Source: Plenodomus lindquistii (Eukaryota; Ascomycota; Dothideomycetes; Pleosporales; Leptosphaeriaceae). Taken from it: DNA of 64,000 nt. A program made the translations under genes and the position numbers. Of the stretch, positions 53,705-64,000 are shown one piece after another. The stretch is taken from positions 558,001-622,000 of the forward strand of contig JANUWI010000009.1 in NCBI GenBank assembly GCA_025504975.1, read 5' to 3'. The notes beneath the pieces were generated by a model. The model had not been told where the DNA came from. It saw nothing but the letters and a program-made list of their open reading frames with translations, and made no database searches. The stretch's first letter is position 1; every line of letters begins with the position of its first letter.

Positions 53705-55119
53705 ATGGCTCCAAAAAACTCGGCATTCGACTTGCAGAAATGTGCGCGACCCAACATCCTAGCATTGGAGCCATATCGCTGTGCGCGCGAGTAGGTGAAG
53801 CGCAATGGCTCCTACCAAGGTACTTAGCTCACGACGCGTAGTGACTACAAAGATGACGGCACAAACATTCTCCTCGACGCCAACGAGAACGCATATGGAC
53901 CAGGTCTCGCATTGAATGGCGAGAAGAAAGCTGGCGCAAACATCAATGGCACTTCAGACTCATCACTAGCCATCGATGTTGATCTCGTCGGTCTGAATCG
54001 CTACCCAGATCCGTACGCAGACAGACCTCATGAGTCAACATGTCTACAAAGGCTGATTATGAATTACGCAGCCACCAAGAAGAACTCAAGCAACTCCTCT
54101 GCAACCTCCGCAACACCCACACCCACACCTCCAAGACCATCACACCAGCCAACCTCTTCGTCGGCGTCGGCTCCGACGAAGCCATCGATGCGCTCATCCG
54201 CGCGTTCTGCGTCCCCGGCAAAGAGAAGATCCTGACATGTCCACCAACATACGGCATGTACAGCGTCTCCGCACAAGTCAACGACGTCACACTTGTAAAA
54301 GTCCCCCTCAAGCTCCCAAGCTTCGATCTCGACGTCCCCGCCATCATCGACGCACTCGACTCCGACCCAAGCATAAAGCTAGCATATCTCTGCTCGCCCG
54401 GCAATCCAACTGGAAAACTGCTGAAAAAGGAGCACGTACAGAAGATACTGGAACACAACTGGAATGGTGTGGTAGTACTAGACGAAGCATACATTGACTT
54501 TGCACCCGACGGCGCAAGTCTCGCGGAATGGGTGAGCGAATGGCCAAACCTGGTGGTCATGCAAACCCTCTCCAAGGCATTTGGACTCGCGGGTATAAGA
54601 CTAGGAGCTGCGTTTGCGGACCCGGCCATCGCACGCCTCCTCAACTCCATGAAGGCACCGTACAACATCCCCAATCCAACGAGTCAACTTGCGCGTGCAG
54701 CGTTGAGCCCAAAACACCTCGAGGTTATGCAGAGGAACAAAGATCTCATTGTACAGCAGCGCGAACGGATGATAGCCGAGCTTCCCAAAATCCCAGGCAT
54801 CGGCAACCTCCACGGGGGCGTGGAGTCAAACTTCTTACTTTATCAGATTCTAGATGCGCCCGGTGGTAAGCCGTCGAATGAGACGGCGCTGGCTGTGTAT
54901 GAGGGACTGGCAGAAGAGCGAGGTGTCGTTGTAAGGTTTAGAGGAAAGGAACACGGGTGTTTGGGTTGTCTGAGGATAACTGTGGGTACGGAGAAGGAGG
55001 TCGATAGATTCCTACAGGAGATAAGAAAGGTGATTGAGAAGGTGCACAAGAGCTCGGGGAAGCTTGGGGGCCAGGATGAGGAGGAGAAGGAGAAGGAGGC
55101 TAGTGCTGTGGTTGCGTAG
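53705..55119 (+). CDS. HIS5: Histidinol-phosphate aminotransferase (histidine biosynthesis)
   Basis: Three exons, 53705-53790, 53842-54012 and 54072-55119, with introns of 51 and 59 bp (GTAGGT...GTAG and GTACGC...GCAG), encode 434 residues. PLP-enzyme fold I signatures are all present: NILLDANENAYGP at the substrate-binding end, RYPDPHQ created by the second splice, VGSDEAID, CPPTYGMY, SPGNPTG, DEAYIDF and the Schiff-base Lys in TLSKAFGLAGIRLG (about residue 253). The C-terminus has the substrate-phosphate-binding GCLGCLRITVG. It converts imidazole-acetol phosphate to histidinol phosphate. A Glu/Lys-rich tail of about 25 residues is added. Confidence 0.96.
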
Positions 55120-56184
55120 GAGGGGTTGATCATGAGTAATAGATACAACAAAAATGGATGCAAAAGCAGGTTTGCTACATAATAGACCTGCCATGTTTTG
55201 CCTTGCTGTGTGCTATCCGCACAACAGTCCCAAAGAGACCCGTCTCTATTAAATCCTCTTCTTACCCAAAGAGCATAAATGTCTAGTTCGTAAAGAAGCG
55301 AGGATAAGACAGGTAGACTTCAGGCTACCAGAGTAATTTTATCATCACACGTTAAATCTACAATCAAGATTCTACTAACTTCTGTAGAGCCCTGAATACA
55401 TTATGATAGCCTGATGTAACACGGTGCCTAGAGTCTAGAGTCAATACAAAAATAACTGGTTTCGCACTCATACTCTCTACTCTACACTAAGCAACTGCAT
55501 TTAGTTCCGCTGCACCTGAACATCGACAACTCCTCAGAGCCTCATGGTACAATATCCTCCACCCACATACCACGTCTAGACCCTTTGCTACACATCCTAT
55601 ATATATCATACCATCAGATAGCGAGCGTGCTACGTCATAAGTCTATCTTCAGCTGGGGCTCAAAACCAATGTGAGCATACAGCGACATGTCCAAGACAGG
55701 TTGACTATCGCATCCTCAGCCTGCTCAACAAACATGGACTACCTACCACCGCAAACGTTTAGAAGATTTCATGATTACTGACCACTATCATCTTGATACC
55801 TATGCATAGATGCCTGACAAAGAGGCATTTAGAACACGATAAACGATACGCAAATCACAGCATTCTTAGGTACCTATTTCTCACGACTTGACCGGTCTTT
55901 CCTTTCAATCGGGGCGCTGTACAACCATAAACTAGGCGTCATCTGCGCAGGACATAGGACGGGGGGGGGGTGGGGGGGAGGAGTTGCCCTGCTTTGTGAA
56001 CAGGCTCCCCTTTTTGTTTCTAGACACTGTATAAATTGGCGGCAATCTACGCTTTGCTCTAAACTTTGTAGACGGATCTGCTATATTCACTCAAACAGCA
56101 AAACCAGCCTGATTGGAAACGATCGCATTATTCAATCTCTTCGACTCTTCCCCCCTCTCCGCCCCCCAAATTTTACTCGAAAAG
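55120..56184. other. 1.1-kb intergenic stretch
   Basis: No coding frame was seen. It is AT-richer between 55,240 and 55,900, contains a G10-T-G7 run (55961-55978), and has a TATA-like TATAAATT (56030-56037) about 150 bp upstream of the next start. Confidence 0.45.
56030..56037 (+). promoter_or_regulatory. TATA-like element upstream of a hypothetical gene
   Basis: TATAAATT lies 148-155 bp before the ATG at 56185, a distance that leaves room for a 5' leader. No other core element was seen. Confidence 0.35.
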
Positions 56185-56806
56185 ATGGCACAGCCTCCTA
56201 ATCCGCCAAACCGTCAACAAACGGGCAGATACTGTCAAACTGTCCATGGGGGTAGTCAAGATACCGAGGCACACAGAACTGTCCTAGATCTCTCAAGGCC
56301 CTCTTATCCCCCAGAGCAATCCAACGATGACACTGCCTATTCCTCCCCAGCAGACCCAAGCTCATCACCTTCAAACATCGCTCAGGAGAGCTCGAACCCA
56401 TCTGATCAAGCCCAAACCCCTCATCGCCAGCGCAGAAATCGAGAAATATTGGGCAGGCATTCCCCTCGCGCAGATGAACCCCGTGTTGACACCTCTTTCT
56501 GTGACTGGAAACCAGGAAATAGTAGATTTAGTCTCACTACCAATCGCTTCTCAGCGAATGTGCATTTTCTTCACGATATAACCGCCTGGAACAAATCTTC
56601 CCCCCAGTCATCAGAGGAACAGAGTACAGAAGCATCGCAAGATCCTCGAGCCTATGATGGTAAGTCTTGCCATTTTCTTCTACATTTCATTTCAACTTCC
56701 CATGGTGTCGTTTATAACTAATCTCCGCCTTTAAACATATACAGACCCCTCCCATGAATTCTTTGGCCAAATGGGCAGCCATTCAGGCACAACATCCGAG
56801 GAATAA
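56185..56806 (+). CDS. Disordered hypothetical protein, 178 residues
   Basis: Two exons, 56185-56659 and 56745-56806, joined over an 85-bp intron (GTAAGT...ATACAG, with a CTAAT branch site, phase 1). The protein is hydrophilic throughout, rich in Pro, Ser, Gln, Asp and Arg, with no signal peptide, membrane segment or recognised domain. A slightly ordered patch occurs near residues 108-138 (TSFCDWKPGNSRFSLTTNRF). The canonical splice signals and the sensible short last exon (HEFFGQMGSHSG) support its being a gene. Function is unknown. Confidence 0.62.
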
Positions 56807-57042
56807 TTGACGTGGAGTGAAGAATACAAGCAATACTACCGCTGAGCGCAATGACAACAACCGATGACACGAGACTGATGAGATTACGGAACGTGAAAAA
56901 TCTGCTTACCAGTTATAATACTTCACACTACACAATACCAAAACAAGGAGCCTGCATAACCCCCTCCATCTTCAAGTCCAGTCCATCTCGTCTCTCAGCA
57001 AACATTATCCTACTCACACATCACTTTCTCAGTACGACCGGC

Positions 57043-59535
57043 TTACTCAAACATCGCTCGTTCAAACCTACCAACACGCGGTGGCGTCTCATCCATAGTC
57101 TCCCGCTGCCCAATCTCTCCATACCTTGCGTTGACTGCTGCTTCTTCACGTCGCATCGCCTCAATCTCTGGTTCAGCCGAATTCTCCTGATCCCGCTGAT
57201 GAGCTGGGATGCGCCTGTGAGTGCGAGCTATGGCCGTAGGTGGCCCAAAGGGAGATCGCGATCGACGACTAGTAATACCGCTACCGTGGTCAAGAGCAAG
57301 AGAGGTCAAGGGGCTGTCACGACTGGGATGGAGGTGGAGAGCAGGTGCTGCAGTGGTCGACACCTGACGTTGTGTGCGGGCGTGCGAGCGTTGAGGACCT
57401 TCACGGTACTGCGGTGTTGGTCCATAGCCGGGGGGTGGCGGAGGGAGACTCGATGTACTGCTCAAAGCTGGACCTCGAGCTGGAGCACGAGAGCGCTGAT
57501 TGAACCCAGGAAGTGGTTGTGGACTGCCTGAGGGAAGAGCACCATCTTGCCGCCTGGATGCGGGCTGTGATGCCATTGGACGTGGACCCTGCACACGGTC
57601 CCTGTTGGAGATGTCAAGTGGAGACGTTGTTAGGCTGGGCTCAGGAGATACCGGGGTCACCATCCTAGGACCTATGCTTTGCATAGCTCGAGATGCATTT
57701 TGCAATAACTCATAAGCTACTCTTTGTCTTTGTACTTGACCAGGAGCAGTGCGATGGCTGGTTACCAGTGAGGTGACTGGGACATTCTCGCTTGAGCGTT
57801 GGTCTGCTCGTGTCGCATGGTGAGACCTGTCACATTGCTGTGAAATTCGACCCGTGGTTTGAGATTCTATCTGGCGACCTCGTGTCGGCCTTGGTGCCTG
57901 AGGGATTCGAAAATTATCTCCACTAGAGCCTCGACGTGCACGATTCGAAGTAGACACAGTTGGCTGAAGCTGTGGAGGGTTGCTGGGCAGATAATCTCGA
58001 GAATACTGATCTCCTAAAAAGTGCTGGTATTGCTCTGAGTAGTTCTCGAGTGGGGAGCGCAAATCTCGAGCTGCAGCTTGGATCGCATCAGGAAAGTCAT
58101 TGCTCGGGCCAGATGTTGTTCCTGAGGCTGAAGAGGCTTGCGACACTGCGTGTGCCTCCTGGACACGAGTGTATGGCGACGATGGCAGCGGCGAGTAGCG
58201 TGTTCGAGCGTCTGGGCTCCGCCAAGAACTTCCTGTCATTGGCGAAGATCGTAAAGAACCACTAGCCTGTCCAAGAGATCTGACTCTGTGATGAACATTC
58301 GAATGAATCTCTCTTGATGCGGTGGCGCCATCGTATTGGAATTGAGTAAGTTGATCGGTCCCGGACATGCCACTGCTTGACTGTCGAGACCCTGAAGGTA
58401 GGGAACCATAGTATGAAAATGCCGCACTGGCACCTGATGCCGCGCTACTTGAATGTCTCTGTGTGTTCCTGGATCTCGAAACTGCCTCGAGGGAATGGGA
58501 GGAGCCTACACGTGAAGTCGATGGGTCATTCAGACCTTGGGCGTTCTTGAATTCGGTTGAGGCTTTCAGACTCCGCTTGGATCCGAACACCGCTTCATCC
58601 GGAAGATCGGGCGAGTCAAGTTTCGGTGTAAGTGAGGTTAACGGAGGCAGGCTTATCGATGACAGACTTCGAGAAAGCAATGCTTGACGAGGCATGCGTG
58701 GACGTGGCTCACTTTGTGGGTAAAGAAACGATTCTCGAAAATGATACGAGACACCGAGGGGCTCGACAAGTGGTGACTTGAAGTACCCTTTGAGGTGTCG
58801 TATTGGGTGGATCTCGGCGGGAGTGGCAGAGGCCTTGACAGGACCTCGTGAGCGCTTCGATGGTAGCGGAGACTCAAGTTTCTGTGCCCGACGTATTGAG
58901 GACGGCGTTCGATCTGCAGCCTCCTTGCCTTTGCTCTCACTTCCTGCACCTCCTCTCAGATCTGTATGATTGCCAGTGGGAGTATGTGGGCGAACATGCG
59001 GGCCACCCTCACGTACATGACTGGTATTGTCTGAGCTCATGGATCTGATTGTCGTGTGCTCTGACAGATCTGCAAACACGGCCGAGTCCTGTTGATTGAG
59101 TTCGACATGGCGAAAGTCTGGAGGGCGGTCTGATACAGTTCTGAAAGGAAGCTGCACATTGCGAGGATCGAGTGAGGACGCGTTGTGACCTGCTTGTAAA
59201 AGTTCCGCGTGTGAGCCAACAATTGCGAGATTGTCCCGGCGAGTGTCTCGTGAGGCTCGAGGAGAAGGCTCGGCGTCATCGACGCCTTCACTGGCCATGA
59301 CAATGGTAGCACATTGCGGCTGGATTGACAATAGAGGATTGTTTCCCATGTGTGTCATGGCATCACGCGTAGATCTCTCTGGACCGCGTCTAATGATCGG
59401 CCGTCCCTGTCTTGTAGAGCCTCGTGACGCCGCCGTTGCCGATGCTCTCGCAGTTTGCCTTTGTGCAATACGGCGAAAGGTATCCTCGACATCTTCAGGT
59501 GTCAAAGTGAGCTCTGATGGTCTTAGACGTAACAT
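57043..59535 (-). CDS. Disordered hypothetical protein, 830 residues
   Basis: A single uninterrupted frame of 830 residues starts at 59535. The N-terminal helix (LTPEDVEDTFRRIAQRQTARAS) is the only ordered-looking part. The rest is Ser/Arg/Pro/Gln rich and low in hydrophobic residues, with many RxxS and SP sites that could be phosphorylated. A patch at about residues 245-285 (HPIRHLKGYFKSPLVEPLGVSYHFRESF) looks more conserved. No enzymatic domain was recognised. The frame length without stops in this base composition makes it very probably real. Confidence 0.75.
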   Translation of the reverse strand: MLRLRPSELTLTPEDVEDTFRRIAQRQTARASATAASRGSTRQGRPIIRRGPERSTRDAMTHMGNNPLLSIQPQCATIVMASEGVDDAEPSPRASRDTRRDNLAIVGSHAELLQAGHNASSLDPRNVQLPFRTVSDRPPDFRHVELNQQDSAVFADLSEHTTIRSMSSDNTSHVREGGPHVRPHTPTGNHTDLRGGAGSESKGKEAADRTPSSIRRAQKLESPLPSKRSRGPVKASATPAEIHPIRHLKGYFKSPLVEPLGVSYHFRESFLYPQSEPRPRMPRQALLSRSLSSISLPPLTSLTPKLDSPDLPDEAVFGSKRSLKASTEFKNAQGLNDPSTSRVGSSHSLEAVSRSRNTQRHSSSAASGASAAFSYYGSLPSGSRQSSSGMSGTDQLTQFQYDGATASREIHSNVHHRVRSLGQASGSLRSSPMTGSSWRSPDARTRYSPLPSSPYTRVQEAHAVSQASSASGTTSGPSNDFPDAIQAAARDLRSPLENYSEQYQHFLGDQYSRDYLPSNPPQLQPTVSTSNRARRGSSGDNFRIPQAPRPTRGRQIESQTTGRISQQCDRSHHATRADQRSSENVPVTSLVTSHRTAPGQVQRQRVAYELLQNASRAMQSIGPRMVTPVSPEPSLTTSPLDISNRDRVQGPRPMASQPASRRQDGALPSGSPQPLPGFNQRSRAPARGPALSSTSSLPPPPPGYGPTPQYREGPQRSHARTQRQVSTTAAPALHLHPSRDSPLTSLALDHGSGITSRRSRSPFGPPTAIARTHRRIPAHQRDQENSAEPEIEAMRREEAAVNARYGEIGQRETMDETPPRVGRFERAMFE

Positions 59536-60277
59536 GTTGTGCCAACTGATTCAAGCAAATGGAACCCAACGAGCGAATTTAGAAAAAGATATGCGACTCC
59601 AAAAGGTGAGTGTTGTTGCAAAGGTGGAGGGAGATGTGCCGTCCAAAAGGACGACAGAAGGTCTGGTTGGATCCACGAGCCCCATTGCAACTTCCTTGAG
59701 GACGACAATCAACTGTAGCCCCCTGATGGCTCTTGCCATGATTGGGGTTGTCGGTGTCATATCACGTGGCACTGTCTCCTCTTCATCGACCAGAGGAGTT
59801 TTGGATAGTGCAAACAAGGAGCAATTTTCCTCAATGTTAGTGTTGTAGTCATGATTCTGTTAAGAGTTGAAGCTGGTCACGACGGTGCAGCTTGCCCAAG
59901 CAAGTCCAGGCAACTGGGTGATTGTAAGGTGGGCAGAAGGCACAATGCAGTTCGGATAGACACACGGGCATGGCTGGTCAGCCGGCTAGTAGAATTGACA
60001 GGGAGCGGTGCGGGTAGCATATTGGCTGTGTAACGTGGAACGGTGTTCTCGCGATGCTGATGCTGATGGCGTTGCATGCGCGCCTGGTAGTACAGGACCA
60101 GTAGCGACGATGGGCCAGGCCGAGGGTGAATGAAGGTCGTGGGTCCAATTCCAGCAGTTGCCATGCGGATAGCACAGCGGGGTGCTGGGTGCAGTGCAGG
60201 ACAGAGCAGAGCAGAGCGTGGGCGAGTAGTGCAGGAGCGTGGTGTTGAGTCGAGGGCGTGGCAGGCTGATGCATGTC

Positions 60278-60308
<31 letters not shown>

Positions 60309-60622
60309 GTTGCCCGTTGTCAGCAGTTTTGCCGAGACATGCGACATCACCAAGCGTGCAGCATCACAGGCCGCCCGACGACTATCGACTATCCTCACCG
60401 CGACGGCCGTTGACATTGCCCCCTCGCCGCTGCATTCTGGCCTCTGGGCGCCCCCATGCCTCCTCCCCCGCTGCTGCTGCCCCCGACCACGCCCGCCGAC
60501 CGACCAGCCGCCTCGGACGCGCCGCGGGTCGTCCCCGTCGCTGTCGCTGTGCCCGTCGCCGGCCCACTGCCACCTGCAGCCCTTCGCTCGTTTCCCGCCC
60601 GCGCTGCCCAGCGCCCGCCACG
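59536..60622. promoter_or_regulatory. Divergent intergenic region (disordered protein / PKH kinase)
   Basis: This GC-rich stretch contains a CATGCC tandem (60272-60307). Long frames on both strands here are products of the base bias. It should include the 5' leader and promoter of the kinase gene. Confidence 0.45.
60272..60307 (+). repeat. Six tandem copies of CATGCC (first copy CATGTC)
   Basis: Six hexamers in a row lie about 316-351 bp upstream of the kinase start. Confidence 0.92.
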
Positions 60623-63269
60623 ATGAATGGCGACCTGAGCCTGTCGCAGACGCTCGGCGGCCTGCGCATCGCCAACCCAGACGAGGACGACGACTCGCCG
60701 CCCCCCACGGCCACGGCCACGCCGCCCCAGGACAGCCTGGGCGCCCCCTTGCCCGCCGCCTCGTCACCCTCGCGGGCCTCGTCGTCGAGTACCGTCACCG
60801 AGAGGCCACGGCCGCAGGAGCCCCAGACCTCGCTCGCCGTCGACGCCAATGCCTACGCCGCCCACTCGCCCTCGGGGTCGCCCTCGGGCTTCCCCTCGCC
60901 GCTGGCCGAGACAGCATCGTCGTCCTCGCACTCGCCGCGCCTCGGCCACCGCCAGTCCATGCCCATTGCCAACCAGGCACAGCACCAGGCCTCGTACCCC
61001 CCCTACGCTGCCGGCCTTGTGCCGCAGCGCAATGGGCCCCAGCCAAACCCCCAGGCCGTACGCGAGCGGCCCATGTCGACGAGCATGTACCAGCACCCCA
61101 ACCTCTCCACCAGCTCCACCACCGCGCCCGGCACCTACCGCTACAACGACGAGGCCATGACCATGGACATCAGGCGCACCGCCAGCTCACGCGTCGCTCC
61201 TGGCAACTTGCCCGCGCGAGAGGCCAGCAGACGCGACCCCTACCGCCAGTCGGCCCAGATGGCCGCCATCAACGGTCCACTACCCCCCCGGAGAAGCTCG
61301 CGGCGGATACCAATGGACGGCACGCCGCCAGTCATGTCGCATTTGTCGAGTTCACCCTACAGCGTCGAAGGCGGCCCCCTCGCCAGCACCGAGGAGTGGA
61401 AGGACAAGGGCGCGGCTGTGAGCACTAGACAGGACGTGGACCAGAACGGACGGCCCATAACGCGAGTGGTGAAGAAGGGAGTCAAGGACTTCAACTTCGG
61501 CAGGACATTGGGCGAAGGCTCGTACAGCACCGTCTTGGCTGCGACCGACCGTCAGACGCTTCGAGAGTACGCCATCAAGGTACTCGACAAACGGCACATC
61601 ATAAAAGAGAAAAAGGTCAAATACGTCAACATCGAAAAGGATACACTCAATCGGTTGACGGAGCATCCTGGCATAGTTCGCCTGTACTACACTTTCCAGG
61701 ACGAAAGATCGTTGTACTTTGTGCTGGATCTTGCAGCCGGAGGAGAGCTGCTAGGCTTTCTCAAGAAGATGGGCACATTCGACGTGGAATGCACAAGATT
61801 TTACGGCGCACAAATACTAGACGCCATCGATTACATGCACAACAAGGGCGTCATCCACAGAGACTTGAAGCCTGAAAACGTATTACTCGACGACGCAATG
61901 CATGTCAAAATCACAGATTTTGGCACAGCAAAGATCTTAGACCAGAGGAAGCCCAATGGCGTAGGATCAACGACTGGAGACCCATTGGAAGGCGTAGAAT
62001 CAGATCGCGCCCAGTCGTTTGTCGGAACCGCAGAGTATGTCTCGCCCGAGCTCCTAACAGACAAGAACGCATGCAAAGCTAGCGATCTGTGGGCCTTTGG
62101 GTGCATCATCTACCAGTTGCTTGCTGGCCGGCCCCCTTTCAAGGCTGGCAATGAGTATCAGACCTTCCAGAAGATTGTCGGTCTAGACTACACATTTCCA
62201 GATGGCTTTCCACCACATGCAAGGGATCTGGTCGAACGACTACTGGTCCTTGATCCATTGACACGATTGCCAATGGAGCATATCAAGAATCACGCCTTTT
62301 TCGACGGTATCATGTGGGGCAAAGGACTGTGGAAGCAAAAGGCTCCTCGATTGAAGTCTTACAGCCCGCCTGCGCAGGAACCTATCAAACTCAACGGCAA
62401 CTATGCTGCTCCACTGTCGAGCAGTCGCCACACTGGTAATCCAGCATCTGGCCCGTCAGAATCACGTGCTGTGCCCTCGAGTAGCGCACAAGCCCGGCCG
62501 AAACCGCGACTCATTACCGAACTGCCGCCTCCCTCTCAGCTCGATATTGACTGGTCACCGGTACTCACAAAGAGAGACGAGCGTATCCTCAAGCTTGGTA
62601 ACTTCATGATCACACAACATCCAGCAGGTCACCCTGTAGGTGGAAAGGAAGAACCGGTAGAGGCTCCAAAGAAGTTCTCGCGTTTTTTTGGTGGTAACAC
62701 GGTCAAAAAACGATCACGACTGGTCATGATCACCTCAAATGCTCGAGTGTTGATGTGTGCTACTGGCACAAATGAGAAGAAGCTCAAGGAGGAGATATCC
62801 CTCCTCAGTGCAGGCTGCTTGTGGCGTTCATTTCAAGATTCAAAAGGCTTGACTGCGTGGCTTGTCGAAACAGTATGTCTAATCTCTCTTTCTGTAAACA
62901 CGTTAAGTTGCTGACATGTTCCAGCGAGACAAGCAATTCGTCTTTGAAGATCCAAAGAGTACCACTAGCGATCCCGACGGCAGCAAATACTCGAGTCAAG
63001 AATGGCTCGACAGCATCGAACAGGCCCGGGACTATGCCTTGTCACAGTCCATGCAAAACTCGTACACCGGCGACGCAGCTCTAAATGATCTCGGCTCAAA
63101 TCTACCCAGCCCAACAAGCACACTTGGCGCCGACTCCGCCCTCGAAGGCGTCAACGTCCCCGTCTCGCGACACGGGCACCTGCAGAAAAGCCATGGTGAT
63201 TCCGAGTCTCTAAAGGGGAGAAAGCGCTTCAGTAAGCGCCACTCCAAAAACGGTCTCGCCAATTTCTAG
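60623..63269 (+). CDS. PKH1: PDK1-type AGC protein kinase (Pkh1/Pkh2-like)
   Basis: Two exons, 60623-62872 and 62925-63269, are joined over a 52-bp intron (GTATGT...TCCAG, phase 0), giving 864 residues. Residues 1-280 are Pro/Ser/Ala rich and disordered. The kinase domain (about 290-560) carries FGRTLGEGSYSTV (Gly loop), YAIKVLDKRH (ATP Lys), VIHRDLKPENVLL, ITDFGTAK and the activation segment SFVGTAEYVSPELL, a PDK1 signature with the autophosphorylated Ser/Thr. The C-terminal part (about 650-800) has the PH-like fold (SRLVMITSNARVLMC...AWLVET). Pkh kinases activate Ypk, Pkc1 and Sch9-type kinases in the sphingolipid-sensing cell-integrity and eisosome pathways. The symbol stands for the Pkh1/Pkh2 pair. 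Confidence 0.93.
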
Positions 63270-64000
63270 ACCATGTTATCACACAGTGTACACCAAAACA
63301 GGGAGAAGGGTATCAACAGATACAGCATTACACACCAGCAAACAAAAACGCACAAACAATGCAACAACGTTCGCAACCACACTCATCCAGCGATTGGCGT
63401 TACTTTTGGCGTTTTTTTTTTGGCCTCCATCGATCAACCAACCAAGCACACCACCCATGGCTCAATCCAATCCAATCCAATCCAATCCATCCCAGATTTT
63501 CATTTGTGTATAGGTATGGCATACAAGATCGTTTTTTTTTGTTGTGTGTCCTACAAACAAGAAGAGTGGCTTGGCTCGTCTTTTGGTGCATTTAGCGTGC
63601 TTCTTTTTTTTGTGGTCCTTTTCTCTTTAATTCTACTTCGGAGATGGACGGCTTAGCGGGTATCTGTATCTCAGCGTTCTGTTGTGTTGTGTTGTATGGG
63701 AGTGTGTGTGATGCGATGCGATGCAGGATCCCGACGGCAGTCTTCACATTTTTCCCGTATGCGGCAGCAGGAGTTTAGTTGCTTGGAAAGATGAACAGAA
63801 TCGTGGCAGAGCCGGGGGGTGGGGTTTGACAAAGCGCGTAAAGATGGTGGGTTGGGCCGCATATATGGTACCCTGTAAGCGCTCACATTAGCTGCGTGGC
63901 GTTTTTCAGCAAGCCAGCGAGGGGGGTGTTTTTGTAGTTAACAGATTCGATTCGTGAGCAGGAGAGGGGGGGGGAGGTTTGTTGCGTTGGGGGATGTGGG
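63270..64000. other. 3' flank of the PKH gene to window end
   Basis: The stretch contains a CCAAT-type pentamer tandem at 63463-63489, several T homopolymers and G-rich ends. No coding frame was recognised. It is likely 3' untranslated region and intergenic sequence. Confidence 0.4.
63463..63489 (+). repeat. CAATC pentanucleotide tandem repeat
   Basis: Five perfect CAATC units plus a partial unit lie in the probable 3' untranslated region of the kinase gene. Confidence 0.9.

Noticed and set aside
60130..61428. 432-codon plus-strand frame over the kinase N-terminus
   Set aside because: It is an Arg/Pro/His-rich frame created by GC bias, overlapping the supported PKH frame in another phase.
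1..64000. CRISPR array, rRNA or intact transposon
   Set aside because: No regularly spaced direct repeats, no rRNA core sequences and no transposase or reverse-transcriptase frame were seen on either strand.

Overview
The window looks like nuclear DNA of a filamentous ascomycete (Pezizomycotina). Genes are intron-poor and closely packed on both strands. Introns are about 43-126 bp, mostly GT-AG, with CTAAC/CTGA-type branch points. Characteristic genes are a class II hydrophobin, a HET-domain protein, an SSU1-type sulfite pump, a SidF/SidL-type siderophore transacylase, a DUF3176-like membrane protein and an SRPK-like kinase. The mix, plus an F-box/2EXR-like protein typical of expanded families in Pleosporales, suggests a Dothideomycete. 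That placement is inference, not proof.

0-7.4 kb is a housekeeping block: the 3' part of an SDE3/MOV10-like helicase (cut by the window edge), SPB4, DGK1 and a UBE2G1-type E2. 7.9-10.5 kb holds three small secreted proteins in a row on the minus strand: a Ser-repeat protein, a 60-residue Cys-poor protein and a class II hydrophobin. A 2.8-kb gene-free stretch rich in microsatellites follows. 13.2-19.2 kb has a BTB-domain protein, mitochondrial seryl-tRNA synthetase and a TLC-domain membrane protein.

19-42 kb is the accessory part. It holds a HET gene, two unknowns, an SSU1 pump, a decayed DUF3176-like pseudogene, an intronless bacterial-type Thg1-like protein, a secreted SurE-like phosphatase, a four-TM protein, bleomycin hydrolase, a cytochrome P450 relic with RIP-like (G-to-A) stop codons, an orphan multi-exon locus, and an SRPK-like kinase with a GC-AG intron.

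42-64 kb returns to mostly conserved genes: a Cys-rich single-pass surface protein, MRP10 (hidden beneath a longer spurious frame), a large disordered basic protein, ADE13, the siderophore transacylase, HIS5, two disordered unknowns and a PDK1-type kinase (PKH). No tRNA, rRNA, CRISPR array or intact transposon was recognised. All exon boundaries were read by eye from splice signals, frame and family resemblance; no database search or transcript data were used.
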